Below the pieces are notes generated by a model. It was not told the origin of the DNA, did no database searches, and saw nothing but the letters and a program-made list of their open reading frames with translations. From CAWBLP01 sp963721065 (GTDB lineage Bacteria > Pseudomonadota > Alphaproteobacteria > Acetobacterales > Acetobacteraceae): a stretch of DNA of 64,000 bases. Every line of letters begins with the position of its first letter. Positions within the stretch are counted from its first letter, which is position 1. Both the position numbers and the translations under genes were made by a program. The stretch covers positions 1-64,000 of the forward strand of contig CAVRHO010000005.1 in assembly GCA_963721065.1 (NCBI GenBank), read 5' to 3'. Shown in pieces: positions 56,512 through 64,000 of this stretch.

Positions 56512-57165
56512 GACCCCAGAGTATCCGGCAAAGCGGTGCGTTGGCGGCGGTCGAATCCCACCGCCCAGTTGTCGCGATTGCCGGCGCTGGTGCCGGTTCT
56601 TCCACGCAATGCCGACCGTCGTGACGCCGGGCAACGGGCGCGTCAGCACGGCGACGATCTCCTGCGCGACGGTGGGGCTGAACAGCCGGCGGCCCGGGTT
56701 CCGCACCCCGGCGATCAGATGTGTGAATCAGCTCGGTGTTTGACCCATCCATCGGCGTCCAATAGTGACCCGCCGGGCGAAAGCTTCCGCCATTGATATC
56801 AGGGCGAATTCCTCTCTCCGTGGCGGCTCAGAATTGGACGCCGAAATGGGTCAAAATTGAAGGCCGAAACACACTCCTGCGGCATCATGTGGTATCGTGG
56901 CAACCTGCCGAAACTCATGAAGGAGTTCCGCCGCCGCGAGGTCCACTTCTGCGACACGAAAGCCGACCGGAACCCGGCCATCGACTGGCCGGAGCCAAAC
57001 CGTGACGGCATCCGCCGCGTCCAGGGCTTCTGTTGCGTCCTGGGCTTCTTCGTCGGACAGCCACCCGTCTTCCCCCTCCCGCGGCCCGCGCCACCGCTGC
57101 CGCAAGCGCCTGTCGCCCGGCCGCCTTGACGGCGCACCGGCGCCGACCGTGCCGGCTCTACCCTC
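56512..57165. other. Region holding the right MITE and truncated fragments
   Basis: The left part (56512-56720) has a minus-strand frame reading LIAGVRNPGRRLFSPTVAQEIVAVL that enters the MITE, probably a gene fragment. The MITE occupies 56721-56877. Sequence from 56878 to 57165 has open frames on both strands (for example MWYRGNLPKLMKEFRRREVHF on the plus strand) that I cannot assign. Confidence 0.35.
56721..56877 (+). mobile_element. 157-bp MITE-like element, right copy
   Basis: Same length and orientation as the copy at 52066-52222, with four substitutions (about 97% identity). Together the two bound a 4.8-kb segment with the arylsulfatase, the broken periplasmic gene, a small ORF and a transposase remnant, so they may have moved it as a unit or allow its loss by recombination. 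Confidence 0.75.
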
Positions 57166-57477
57166 CTATGAGCCCCCGGGCATGCCAGCCGGATCGCGGG
57201 CGTCATGACGGACCGCGTGAATGATGACCTCGTCCGCAGTTGCCTCGTAGAAGATGAGGTAGGGATAGGGCGATACCCGCATACGCCGGATGGTCGGGTC
57301 GTTGGTGCGGGAACCGATCTGAGGAGGCCACGACAGCAGGTCGATCGTCGCCTGGATCCGCGCCTGCACGCGCCGCGAGCCGCGTGGCGAGCGTTCGCTG
57401 ATGTAATCGAGGATTCCGCTGAGGTCCGACAGCGCCGGCAGCGTGAATCGCAACCTTACAGCCGGTGTTTGGCCCAC
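57166..57477 (-). CDS. parE: RelE/ParE-family toxin
   Basis: A 103-aa ParE-type toxin: LRFTLPALSDLSGILDYISERSPRGSRRVQARIQATIDLL is the conserved N-terminal region, and IRRMRVSPYPYLIFYEATADEVIIHAVRHDAR is the usual C-terminal strand with the Arg/Tyr cluster. It starts at a GTG that overlaps the upstream antitoxin by 22 bases. Toxins of this family poison gyrase or cleave mRNA; which one applies here cannot be read. Confidence 0.9.
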   Translation of the reverse strand: MGQTPAVRLRFTLPALSDLSGILDYISERSPRGSRRVQARIQATIDLLSWPPQIGSRTNDPTIRRMRVSPYPYLIFYEATADEVIIHAVRHDARDPAGMPGGS

Positions 57478-57689
57478 ACCGCCCGCATTTGCGCGTCGGT
57501 TGCGAATTCGCCGCGCGCCGCGGCCGCCTTCGATGTCGCAACGGCCGCCGACTCATCCGGCGAAAGAGTCACCGGCGCGGTATCATCGTCTCCACCGGCC
57601 AGGCGCAGCATCACGCCCGCAATTTCATCCTGCACCGCCGGCGGCAGGGTGCGGGCCGTCTCAACGGCGCGATCGAGCAGCTTGGTCAT
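57456..57689 (-). CDS. Antitoxin of the ParE-type module
   Basis: A 77-aa acidic/helical protein, MTKLLDRAVETARTLPPAVQDEIAGVML..., ending FATDAQMRAVWAKHRL, the C-terminal segment that wraps the toxin in such modules. It precedes and overlaps the ParE gene by 22 bases. The start at 57689 is preferred to the longer frame at 57770. Confidence 0.85.
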   Translation of the reverse strand: MTKLLDRAVETARTLPPAVQDEIAGVMLRLAGGDDDTAPVTLSPDESAAVATSKAAAARGEFATDAQMRAVWAKHRL

Positions 57690-57766
57690 GGCCGAAAGCC
57701 TATCATGGCGCCGAAGTCGCACCAACACGGACGTCGCCACCCGGATCGGCACCCCGCCCGCCGCGC

Positions 57767-58603
57767 TCACCCGCGCTTCGGGCCGGCCCCCATGCCCTCC
57801 AGCACCACCTCACGCAGCTTCGGGTGCAGGTGCGGATTGCCGGCCACCACTTCCGCGGTGTCCCGCGGGTCGCCGTCATGCGCGCTGGTGACGAAGCCGC
57901 CCGCCTCACGCACCAGCAGCAGGCCGGCGGCGATGTCCCACGGCTTGATCCCCAGCTCCCAGTATCCGTCGTACCGCCCGGCCGCCACCCAGGCCAGGTC
58001 CAGCGCGGCCGACCCGAACCGCCGGATGCCGGCCACCTGCGGCATCAGCGCCGCCAGGGTGCGGCTGAACGCCGCCCGCCGCGCCGTGGACACCGCGCCG
58101 AACGGGATGCCGGTGGCGAACACCGCCTGCGACATGTCGCGCCGGGCGGACACCCGCAGCCGCCGCTCGTTGACGAAGGCGCCCACGCCCTTTTCCGCCC
58201 AGAACATCTCGTCCGACGGCGGGGCGTACACCAGCCCGGCCGCCAGCTCCGACCCGCCGTCCGGCAGCCGGCGCTCCAGCCCGATGCTGATCGCCCAGTG
58301 CGGCATGCCGTGCAGGAAGTTGGTCGTGCCGTCCAGCGGATCGACCACCCAGCGCCAGGCCCAGTTCTCGGACCCGGACGCGCCGGACTCCTCCATCAGG
58401 AAGGCATACCCAGGCCGAGCCTTGGCGAGTTCCTCCTTCAGGGTCTGCTCGGCCCGCAGATCGGCCTGGGACACGAAGTCCGAGGGGCCTTTGATGCTGA
58501 CCTGGAGGTGTTCCACCTCGTTGAAGTCACGCAGCAGCCGCCGCGCCGCTTTCTGCGCGGCGTTCTGCATCACGACCATGTGGGGGGAGAGACGAAGGGC
58601 CAT
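57767..58603 (-). CDS. suhB: Inositol-1-monophosphatase (SuhB-like)
   Basis: A 278-aa Mg-dependent phosphatase of the IMPase superfamily. Metal-site motifs: KGPSDFVSQADLRAE near residue 40-55, MEESG, then WVVDPLDGTTNFLHGMPHWAISIGL near 85-105, and the C-terminal ELGIKPWDIAAGLLLVREAGG near 215-235. It removes phosphate from inositol monophosphate and can join rRNA transcription complexes in some bacteria. ATG at 58603. It follows efp on the same strand by 16 bases, so co-transcription is likely. Confidence 0.92.
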   Translation of the reverse strand: MALRLSPHMVVMQNAAQKAARRLLRDFNEVEHLQVSIKGPSDFVSQADLRAEQTLKEELAKARPGYAFLMEESGASGSENWAWRWVVDPLDGTTNFLHGMPHWAISIGLERRLPDGGSELAAGLVYAPPSDEMFWAEKGVGAFVNERRLRVSARRDMSQAVFATGIPFGAVSTARRAAFSRTLAALMPQVAGIRRFGSAALDLAWVAAGRYDGYWELGIKPWDIAAGLLLVREAGGFVTSAHDGDPRDTAEVVAGNPHLHPKLREVVLEGMGAGPKRG

Positions 58604-58619
58604 GGGATGCGCGGCCGCC

Positions 58620-59186
58620 TCAGGCCTTCGCGCGCTCCACGTAGCTGCCGTCCTCGGTGCGCACCACGATCTTCTCCCCGGTTTCGATGAACGGCGGCAC
58701 CATGGTCTTCACGCCGTTGGTCAGCATGGCCGGCTTGTAGGAGGAGGACGCGGTCTGTCCCTTCACCACCGGATCGGCCTCGGCGATCTCCAGCACCACG
58801 GTGGGCGGCAGGTGGATCGCCACCGGCTCGCCTTCCACCAGGTCCACCGTCAGCGTCATCTGGTCCTGCAGGAACGGTGCCGCATCGCCCATCAGCTCGG
58901 CCGGCATATGGGCTTCCTCGAAGGTCTCCGGGTCCATCAGCACCAGGTTGGTGCCGTCGGAGTAGGAGTACGTGTAGTCCTTGTTGTCGGTCATCAGCCG
59001 CTCGACGGTGTCGGCGGTGCGCCAGCGCTCGTTGGTCTTGTTGCCGGACTTCAGGTCGCGCATCTCCACCTGGATGAAGGCGCCGCCTTTTCCGGGGGTG
59101 ATGATCTGCTGCTTCAGCACGGTCCAGCGTCGGCCTTCATGCTCGATCACCTGGCCGGCGCGGATCAGGTTGGCCTGCTGCTTCAT
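58620..59186 (-). CDS. efp: Elongation factor P
   Basis: A 188-aa EF-P. The N-terminal KOW-like domain with the tip loop TPGKGGAF (Lys near residue 34, the site modified by EpmA/EarP types or left bare), then two OB domains ending with FIETGEKIVVRTEDGSYVERAKA. It rescues ribosomes stalled at polyproline. The ATG at 59186 (MKQQANLIRAGQVIEHEGRR) is the family start. The upstream frame is spurious. Confidence 0.96.
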   Translation of the reverse strand: MKQQANLIRAGQVIEHEGRRWTVLKQQIITPGKGGAFIQVEMRDLKSGNKTNERWRTADTVERLMTDNKDYTYSYSDGTNLVLMDPETFEEAHMPAELMGDAAPFLQDQMTLTVDLVEGEPVAIHLPPTVVLEIAEADPVVKGQTASSSYKPAMLTNGVKTMVPPFIETGEKIVVRTEDGSYVERAKA

Positions 59187-59302
59187 CGGGCACTCTGCTG
59201 CTGCGTCGGGAATGGATGGGTGCGGGCTTCTAGAACGCGACGCCAAAAGGGGCAAGGCAGAGGGGACAAGGCGGGCCGGGCCGGCCCCGCCCGCCCCGCT
59301 GC

Positions 59303-60109
<807 letters not shown>

Positions 60110-60375
60110 GGCGCGGCCTTGTTGCTTGCTGGACGGTTCTCCCCGCCGCCGTCCGGGTGTGCGGCCGGCCGCGGAGGGCCGGGGCGGCTGCTGCCGGTGG
60201 TGGCGCAAAGCGCCAGCCAGATAAGCGCGCAATCCGTCGCCAGGCAATCCGGCCGGCGCCCGGAGCGTCAGGATGCATGGTTGCGACGGTAACGCCCCGG
60301 GCAACACCATGTCATGATCGACGGCTTGATACAGTGTCATGTGTCGGATCTTGCCAATCAACCAGCGGACTCCAT

Positions 60376-61086
60376 TTGAACAATCAGGCTTTTGATTCGC
60401 GAAATCGGTGCCAGGACGTGTCATTCCGCAACGCCAGCCACTTGATCGACGACATCACGGCCACGGCGCGCGGTCTTGCCGGCATGCTGGGCCGACGCCG
60501 CCAAGCCCCGGCAGCGCCCCTCGCACCGTCAGCGCCCCTCGCACCGGCAGCGCCCGCTCCGACCACGCCCTGCGCAGCCGCGTCACCGCGGTTCGAACAG
60601 GCGCGCGCGCCCTTCGTCGCCGAACCCGTCGATCTCGCGGCGGAACTCCCGGCGCTGCTGACCGGCGCCGCCGCACTGGCGACCCCACGCGGCTGCCGGC
60701 TGGAGCATGCGGTGCCGCCGGGCCTTACCGTGCTCACCGATCCGCGTGTCCTGCGCGAGGCGCTGGCGGACATCGTGGCCCATGCGATCCGCCAGGCAGC
60801 CGGCCGCGTGCTGGTGGGCGCGCGTCGCACCGCCGGGAAGGTGCGGATCACAATCTGCGATGACGGCTCGGGCGCGGACCGCGCAGTTCAGCAGCGCCGG
60901 TTGCAAAGCCCGGAGCAGTTGCTGGCTCTGCAGGGTGGCACGGTCGCGATCGATCCGCGCCGCGGCCAGGGCACCGTCATCGTCGTCTGCGTGCCGGATG
61001 CGGTGGTATCCGTCCCATCCACGGCGCCGAGCGCCCTCGTGCCGGGCGATGTGCACGACGGTGAAGCCGGATCGCCGCGGGCGTGA
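60376..61086 (+). CDS. Degenerate histidine-kinase-type ATPase (HATPase_c) protein
   Basis: About 236 aa. A helical piece (SHLIDDITATARGLAGML) is followed by an Ala/Pro linker and an ATP-binding domain whose N-box is weak (REALADIVAHAIRQAAG) and whose G-boxes are ICDDGSGADRA and GGTVAIDPRRGQGTVIVVCVP. No phosphoacceptor His domain is visible, so it may be a partner or anti-sigma-type kinase rather than a sensor kinase. The start is unclear: TTG at 60376, GTG at 60418 and ATG at 60277 are all in frame; the AT-rich stretch 60300-60360 looks like promoter, so a later start is favoured. Confidence 0.65.
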   Translation: MNNQAFDSRNRCQDVSFRNASHLIDDITATARGLAGMLGRRRQAPAAPLAPSAPLAPAAPAPTTPCAAASPRFEQARAPFVAEPVDLAAELPALLTGAAALATPRGCRLEHAVPPGLTVLTDPRVLREALADIVAHAIRQAAGRVLVGARRTAGKVRITICDDGSGADRAVQQRRLQSPEQLLALQGGTVAIDPRRGQGTVIVVCVPDAVVSVPSTAPSALVPGDVHDGEAGSPRA

Positions 61087-61155
61087 TGCTTGGCAATGGA
61101 GCACGCGGGCGCCCGGTCCCATACTCCGCCCCTCATGAACCGGAGGAACCCAGCC

Positions 61156-61536
61156 ATGCGTCCCGAAGCCGAACCCAGGGTCGTGCGTCTCGCCGATGCC
61201 GAAGCCGTCTCCTTCGGGCCGTTGGCCGAGTATCAGCGCCTCACCGGCGATGACGGGTTGCCGGTGTTCACCGGGGTGCAGACCTGCCGCCCGGGCTACG
61301 CCACGCCGATGCACTGGCACCCCTACGTGGAGTCTCTGTTCGTGCTGGAGGGCGTGCTGGAAGCCTGGCTGGAGGGCCAGGAGGACAGGACGGTCCGGCT
61401 GGGCCCCGGGGACATGATCGCCCTGCCGGCCTGTACGCCGCATGTGTTCCGCAATGCCGGTGACACGGTGCTGCGGATCCTGGGTATCCACGCGTCACCA
61501 ACGCGCATCGTGAACCGGCTGGATAGCGCACCGTGA
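61156..61536 (+). CDS. Cupin-domain protein
   Basis: A 126-aa single-domain cupin. Cupin motif 1 is GYATPMHWHPYVESLFVLEG (His, His, Glu ligands) near residues 50-70, and motif 2 is GPGDMIALPACTPHVFRNAG with the distal His near 98. It binds a metal and a small ligand; the function is unknown. ggagg lies ten bases before the ATG at 61156; upstream ATGs at 61135 and 61090 are possible but less well placed. Confidence 0.88.
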   Translation: MRPEAEPRVVRLADAEAVSFGPLAEYQRLTGDDGLPVFTGVQTCRPGYATPMHWHPYVESLFVLEGVLEAWLEGQEDRTVRLGPGDMIALPACTPHVFRNAGDTVLRILGIHASPTRIVNRLDSAP

Positions 61537-61811
61537 CAGCGCGCCAGCCATCCGGGCCGTCGCGACGCCCCGGCTTGTCGGCAATCCGCGACAGGCACCG
61601 GAGGCCGCCGCCGCGCACCGGCACGCATATCCGGATGGTGCGCTGCAGAAATGGCCGGGCGTCGGAGGTGCCGGACGGGCACCGCAACACTGTTGCCAGA
61701 AAGCCACACTCTGGACCTCACGCGTATGAGCACGCCGGAGGCAACCTTCTGACACAATTCATTGCAAGCGTTCGCGCCAGGATATGGCAAGCTATCAAGC
61801 GGGCGGATGGG
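61537..61811. other. Gene-free stretch after cupin
   Basis: About 275 bases. The plus frame remains open from 61533 but encodes Arg/Pro-rich sequence before the plausible start at 61812. No motif recognised. Confidence 0.3.
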
Positions 61812-62003
61812 ATGGACGTGATGTGCATGGTGCAGGTGGAGGCGCTGAGTTTTCCCGCTCTGCTGGAGGACCCCCTGATCCGGTTGATGATGGACAGCGA
61901 CGGTGTCTCCCCGGGCGAATTGCGCGAACTGATGTCGCATATGCGTGACATCGTCCTCGCGCGCGGCGAGCTGGATCAAATGCCGGCCGAGGCGGTGAGC
62001 TGA
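61812..62003 (+). CDS. Small acidic helical protein
   Basis: A 63-aa protein, MDVMCMVQVEALSFPALLEDPLIRLMMDSDGVSPGELRELMSHMRDI..., probably two or three helices. Met-rich and acidic; unlike the antisense or Arg-rich shadow frames it has ordinary residue composition. A gcgggcggatggg stretch precedes it, a weak ribosome site. Function unknown. Confidence 0.5.
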   Translation: MDVMCMVQVEALSFPALLEDPLIRLMMDSDGVSPGELRELMSHMRDIVLARGELDQMPAEAVS

Positions 62004-62358
62004 TCTGATGCAGCAACGAGACGTCAAGACAACGTCAGAGTTCCACCAAGGCGCGCTTGGCAAAAACCGCGAATGTCGTCTCGTCGTCGGGTTCACGTGG
62101 TTGGAAATGCTCGGGGCGTAATGTGGTTAAACACCATTGAGAACTCACGGCCCGTTGCGCGGCGGGCCACTTGCCTTGCCAGCAAAGTTTCACGGAACGT
62201 CAAGAAAACTGACACCTTCGGCGCCATGAGCACACCGCCGACAGGCAAGCCGCTGGGAACCTTGGACATTCCTTCCTGGCATGGCCCATGCATCACGCCA
62301 TTGGACCGCGCAACCTCCCCGCACCGCCCGCGGGGCTCATCTTGGAGTTGGATGAACC
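62004..62358. other. Gene-free stretch before tiny membrane ORF
   Basis: About 355 bases, with a relatively AT-rich patch (62030-62210) that could be promoter DNA. No hairpin or repeat recognised. Confidence 0.3.
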
Positions 62359-62544
62359 ATGTCCGACACCGGCGACCACCTCTTCCGCGCCCTCTGCCTG
62401 CTCGGTTCGGCAGTGACGGTCGCATTGGCATGCCTGCTGCCCATCAACATGCTCGTGCCGATCGTGACCGCGCTGACCGCGTGGGCCTGTGCCTCGGTGC
62501 CCATTGGCGTGCTGGTCGGTTACTGCGCCCTTGGCGAGGAGTAG
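62359..62544 (+). CDS. Tiny membrane protein
   Basis: A 61-aa protein with two hydrophobic helices (LFRALCLLGSAVTVALACLL and VPIVTALTAWACASVPIGVLVGY). ttggagttgg precedes the ATG as a fair ribosome site. Such two-helix miniproteins are hard to assign; it may be a regulator of a larger membrane protein. Confidence 0.5.
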   Translation: MSDTGDHLFRALCLLGSAVTVALACLLPINMLVPIVTALTAWACASVPIGVLVGYCALGEE

Positions 62545-62617
62545 TCGTTCGCCGGGCCGACCCCAAGCCCGCCGCCGTCATGACCGGCCAGTCACTGTCA
62601 TGGTCGTCCCAGCCACC

Positions 62618-62704
62618 GTCATGGTGGACGCAGGCCGCTTTCCCACGACTTTCGCCGACGGCACCTGGGAAAAAAGACGATAGCCGGCCTGCGCGGACCA
62701 GGAC
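62618..62704. repeat. Imperfect palindromic intergenic element (copy C)
   Basis: Arms gtcatggtggacgcaggccg and cggcctgcgcggaccaggac pair imperfectly; the central ccacgacttt...gacggca...gaaaaaa block matches copy B (28.9 kb) closely. It lies between a tiny plus-strand ORF and the minus-strand AhpD-like gene. Confidence 0.7.
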
Positions 62705-62834
62705 GGAGTATGCGCAGGTATCCGTCGAACGCAGTGCCGATTGGATCTCGCCGCGCGGTACCAACGTCCTGGGACAACCCGCTCAAAGACCAACGACCGG
62801 CGCCCACCCGCCGGCTCACACCAAAACCTTCGCC

Positions 62835-63410
62835 TCAGTCGCGTGTTGACCGGTGATACTCCCGGTTCGGCATCATGTCCGTGCCCGAGGCCATGCGGTT
62901 CGACAGGTTGAAGAACGCCACCGTCTCCGCCAGGTCGAAGATATCGTCGTTGGACAGCCCCACCGCACGCAGCGCATCGCGATCGGCGTCCTCCACCAGC
63001 CAGGGCGTGGTGGTCATCTTCCAGGCATAGTCCAGCATCGCCCGCTGCCGCGCATCCAGCTTCGCCACGCGGTAGTTCAGCGCCATCATCTCGCCCAGTT
63101 CCGGGTCGCCGGACAGTTGCCGCACCGTCGCGCCGTGCGCCACCAGGCAGTAGTAGCACCGGTTCGCCGACGACACGACCACGGCGACCATCTCCCGCTC
63201 CAGCTTCGACAGGCCGGAGGGCGCCAGCATGATCTCATTATACATTGCCATGAAGTTGCGCAGACGCTGCGGCTTCAGGCTGTAGGCGCTGAACACGTTC
63301 GGCACGAAGCCGAGCTTCTCCACGCATTTGCGCCAGATGACCTTCAGGTCGTCGTCCAGCGTGTCCGGATCGGGGACACCAAGCTTGGAGATGTGGTCGG
63401 GCTGGGGCAT
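62835..63410 (-). CDS. Peroxidase-related AhpD/carboxymuconolactone-decarboxylase-like protein
   Basis: A 191-aa AhpD-fold protein. The redox motif is NRCYYCLVAHGATVRQL (CxxC with a following His) near residues 85-100; HxxxC-type active sites of this group act as alkylhydroperoxidase or are uncharacterised. The start at 63410 (MPQPDHISKLGV) is preferred over 63434. It would add to the peroxide-defence content represented by oxyR/katG, but it is not near them. It ends 130 bases from copy C. Confidence 0.9.
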   Translation of the reverse strand: MPQPDHISKLGVPDPDTLDDDLKVIWRKCVEKLGFVPNVFSAYSLKPQRLRNFMAMYNEIMLAPSGLSKLEREMVAVVVSSANRCYYCLVAHGATVRQLSGDPELGEMMALNYRVAKLDARQRAMLDYAWKMTTTPWLVEDADRDALRAVGLSNDDIFDLAETVAFFNLSNRMASGTDMMPNREYHRSTRD

Positions 63411-63451
63411 GGGCGGCTCCGCTGGATGGCTCAATGGATGACGGGATACGG

Positions 63452-64000
63452 TCAGCGGGCCTGGGCGCTCGCCTCGCTGCGGGTGGCGCCGGCACGGGCG
63501 GCCAGGGCGGCGGCCATGAAGCCGTCCAGCTCGCCGTCCAGCACTGCGTCCGGATTGCCCTTCTCGACGCCGGTGCGCAGGTCCTTCACCAATTGATACG
63601 GCGCCAGCACGTAGTTGCGGATCTGGTGGCCCCAGCCGATATCGGTCTTGGCGTTCTCCACCGCCGCCGCGGCGGCTTCGCGCTTCTGCAGCTCCGCCTC
63701 ATACAGGCGCGCCTTCAGCATCGCCATCGCGGTGGCGCGGTTGCGGTGCTGGCTGCGATCCGTCTGGCAGGCGACGATGATACCGGTGGGAACGTGGGTG
63801 ATGCGGATCGCGCTTTCCGTCTTGTTCACGTGCTGCCCGCCGGCGCCGGAGGCCCGGTAGGTGTCCACCTTCAGGTCGCTCTCGTTCACCTGGATGTCGA
63901 TGTTGTCGTCCACCACCGGATACACCCAGACCGAGGCAAAGCTGGTATGCCGCCGCGCCGCAGAATCGAACGGAGAGATACGCACCAGCCGGTGCACCCC
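63452..64000 (-). CDS. prfB: Peptide chain release factor 2 (partial, 5' end beyond the window)
   Basis: The C-terminal ~181 residues of RF2, read toward the left edge from the right border. The stop-codon recognition segment is RISPFDSAARRHTSFA (SPF, RF2-specific) and the peptidyl-hydrolysis motif is GGQHVNKTESA near the window end. DRSQHRNRA follows as usual. The N-terminal half, including any programmed frameshift site, lies outside the window. It recognises UAA and UGA. Confidence 0.95.
   Translation of the reverse strand, partial: GVHRLVRISPFDSAARRHTSFASVWVYPVVDDNIDIQVNESDLKVDTYRASGAGGQHVNKTESAIRITHVPTGIIVACQTDRSQHRNRATAMAMLKARLYEAELQKREAAAAAVENAKTDIGWGHQIRNYVLAPYQLVKDLRTGVEKGNPDAVLDGELDGFMAAALAARAGATRSEASAQAR

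Noticed and set aside
63452..64000. Programmed frameshift in prfB
   Set aside because: The site normally lies near the 5' end of prfB, which is outside the window, so nothing can be said.

Overview
The window is very GC-rich DNA with dense, mostly minus-strand gene packing. RNase E with a long insertion in its S1 domain, an OxyR/KatG pair, a TAXI-type solute receptor, a hydantoinase B subunit, DUF3237/HIBADH catabolic genes, three sulfatases and a CHR-family chromate transporter together point to an alphaproteobacterium. Acetobacteraceae/Rhodospirillales is my best guess; this is inference from gene content and codon bias, as there is no rRNA. I see no rRNA, tRNA or CRISPR array.

Layout. 0.2-5.1 kb (minus): zwf, a GMC oxidoreductase, a GmhA-like isomerase and a nucleotide-sugar epimerase. 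5.3-11.4 kb: YeiH exporter, broken LysR regulator, O-antigen ligase-like protein, HepT/MNT toxin-antitoxin pair and typA. 11.5-13.9 kb: two small exported proteins and an ArsR-type regulator. 14.2-17.9 kb (plus): a three-gene run of exported proteins (Ala/Pro-rich Sel1 protein, TAXI receptor without a permease, and a DsrE-family protein broken by an amber codon). 18-24.2 kb: hydantoinase B, a short MetE-like protein, split chromate transporter, a double retropepsin-like protease and a FAS1 protein. 24.9-28.8 kb: an unrecognised 349-aa protein, DUF1330, then overlapping GST, VOC and SCO1 genes. 29-33.4 kb (minus): acyl-CoA synthetase, HIBADH, DUF3237 and alpha/beta hydrolase, probably a catabolic operon. 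33.7-37.6 kb: RNase E. 37.6-38.8 kb: gene-free and rich in tandem repeats. 38.8-43.7 kb: lactonase, nucleoside deaminase, gpt, an Asn/Gly-rich PRC-barrel protein and a Pro/Gln-rich exported protein. 43.9-48.2 kb: two sulfatases, the second broken. 48.4-51.8 kb: divergent oxyR/katG with a visible OxyR-type operator. 52.1-56.9 kb: a cassette with lower GC (arylsulfatase, broken periplasmic gene, small ORF, transposase remnant) bounded by two near-identical 157-bp MITE-like repeats in direct orientation. 57.2-64 kb: ParE-type toxin-antitoxin, inositol phosphatase, efp, enoyl-CoA hydratase, degenerate kinase ATPase domain, cupin, two tiny ORFs, AhpD-like protein, and the 3' part of prfB running off the right edge.

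Seven genes (zwf, the first LysR gene, the acyl-CoA synthetase, rne at its tail, katG, the second sulfatase three times, and the 55.6 kb periplasmic gene) carry frameshifts. Each of the nine events is explained by one extra base and none needs a deletion. That bias, hitting housekeeping genes such as zwf, rne and katG, makes insertion-type sequencing or assembly error at least as likely as true decay. The amber codon in the DsrE gene is a separate kind of lesion.

Intergenic DNA holds a family of dispersed imperfect palindromes (24.4, 26.1, 28.9 and 62.6 kb) and several short tandem arrays (24.5, 38.3, 38.5 and 41.2 kb).
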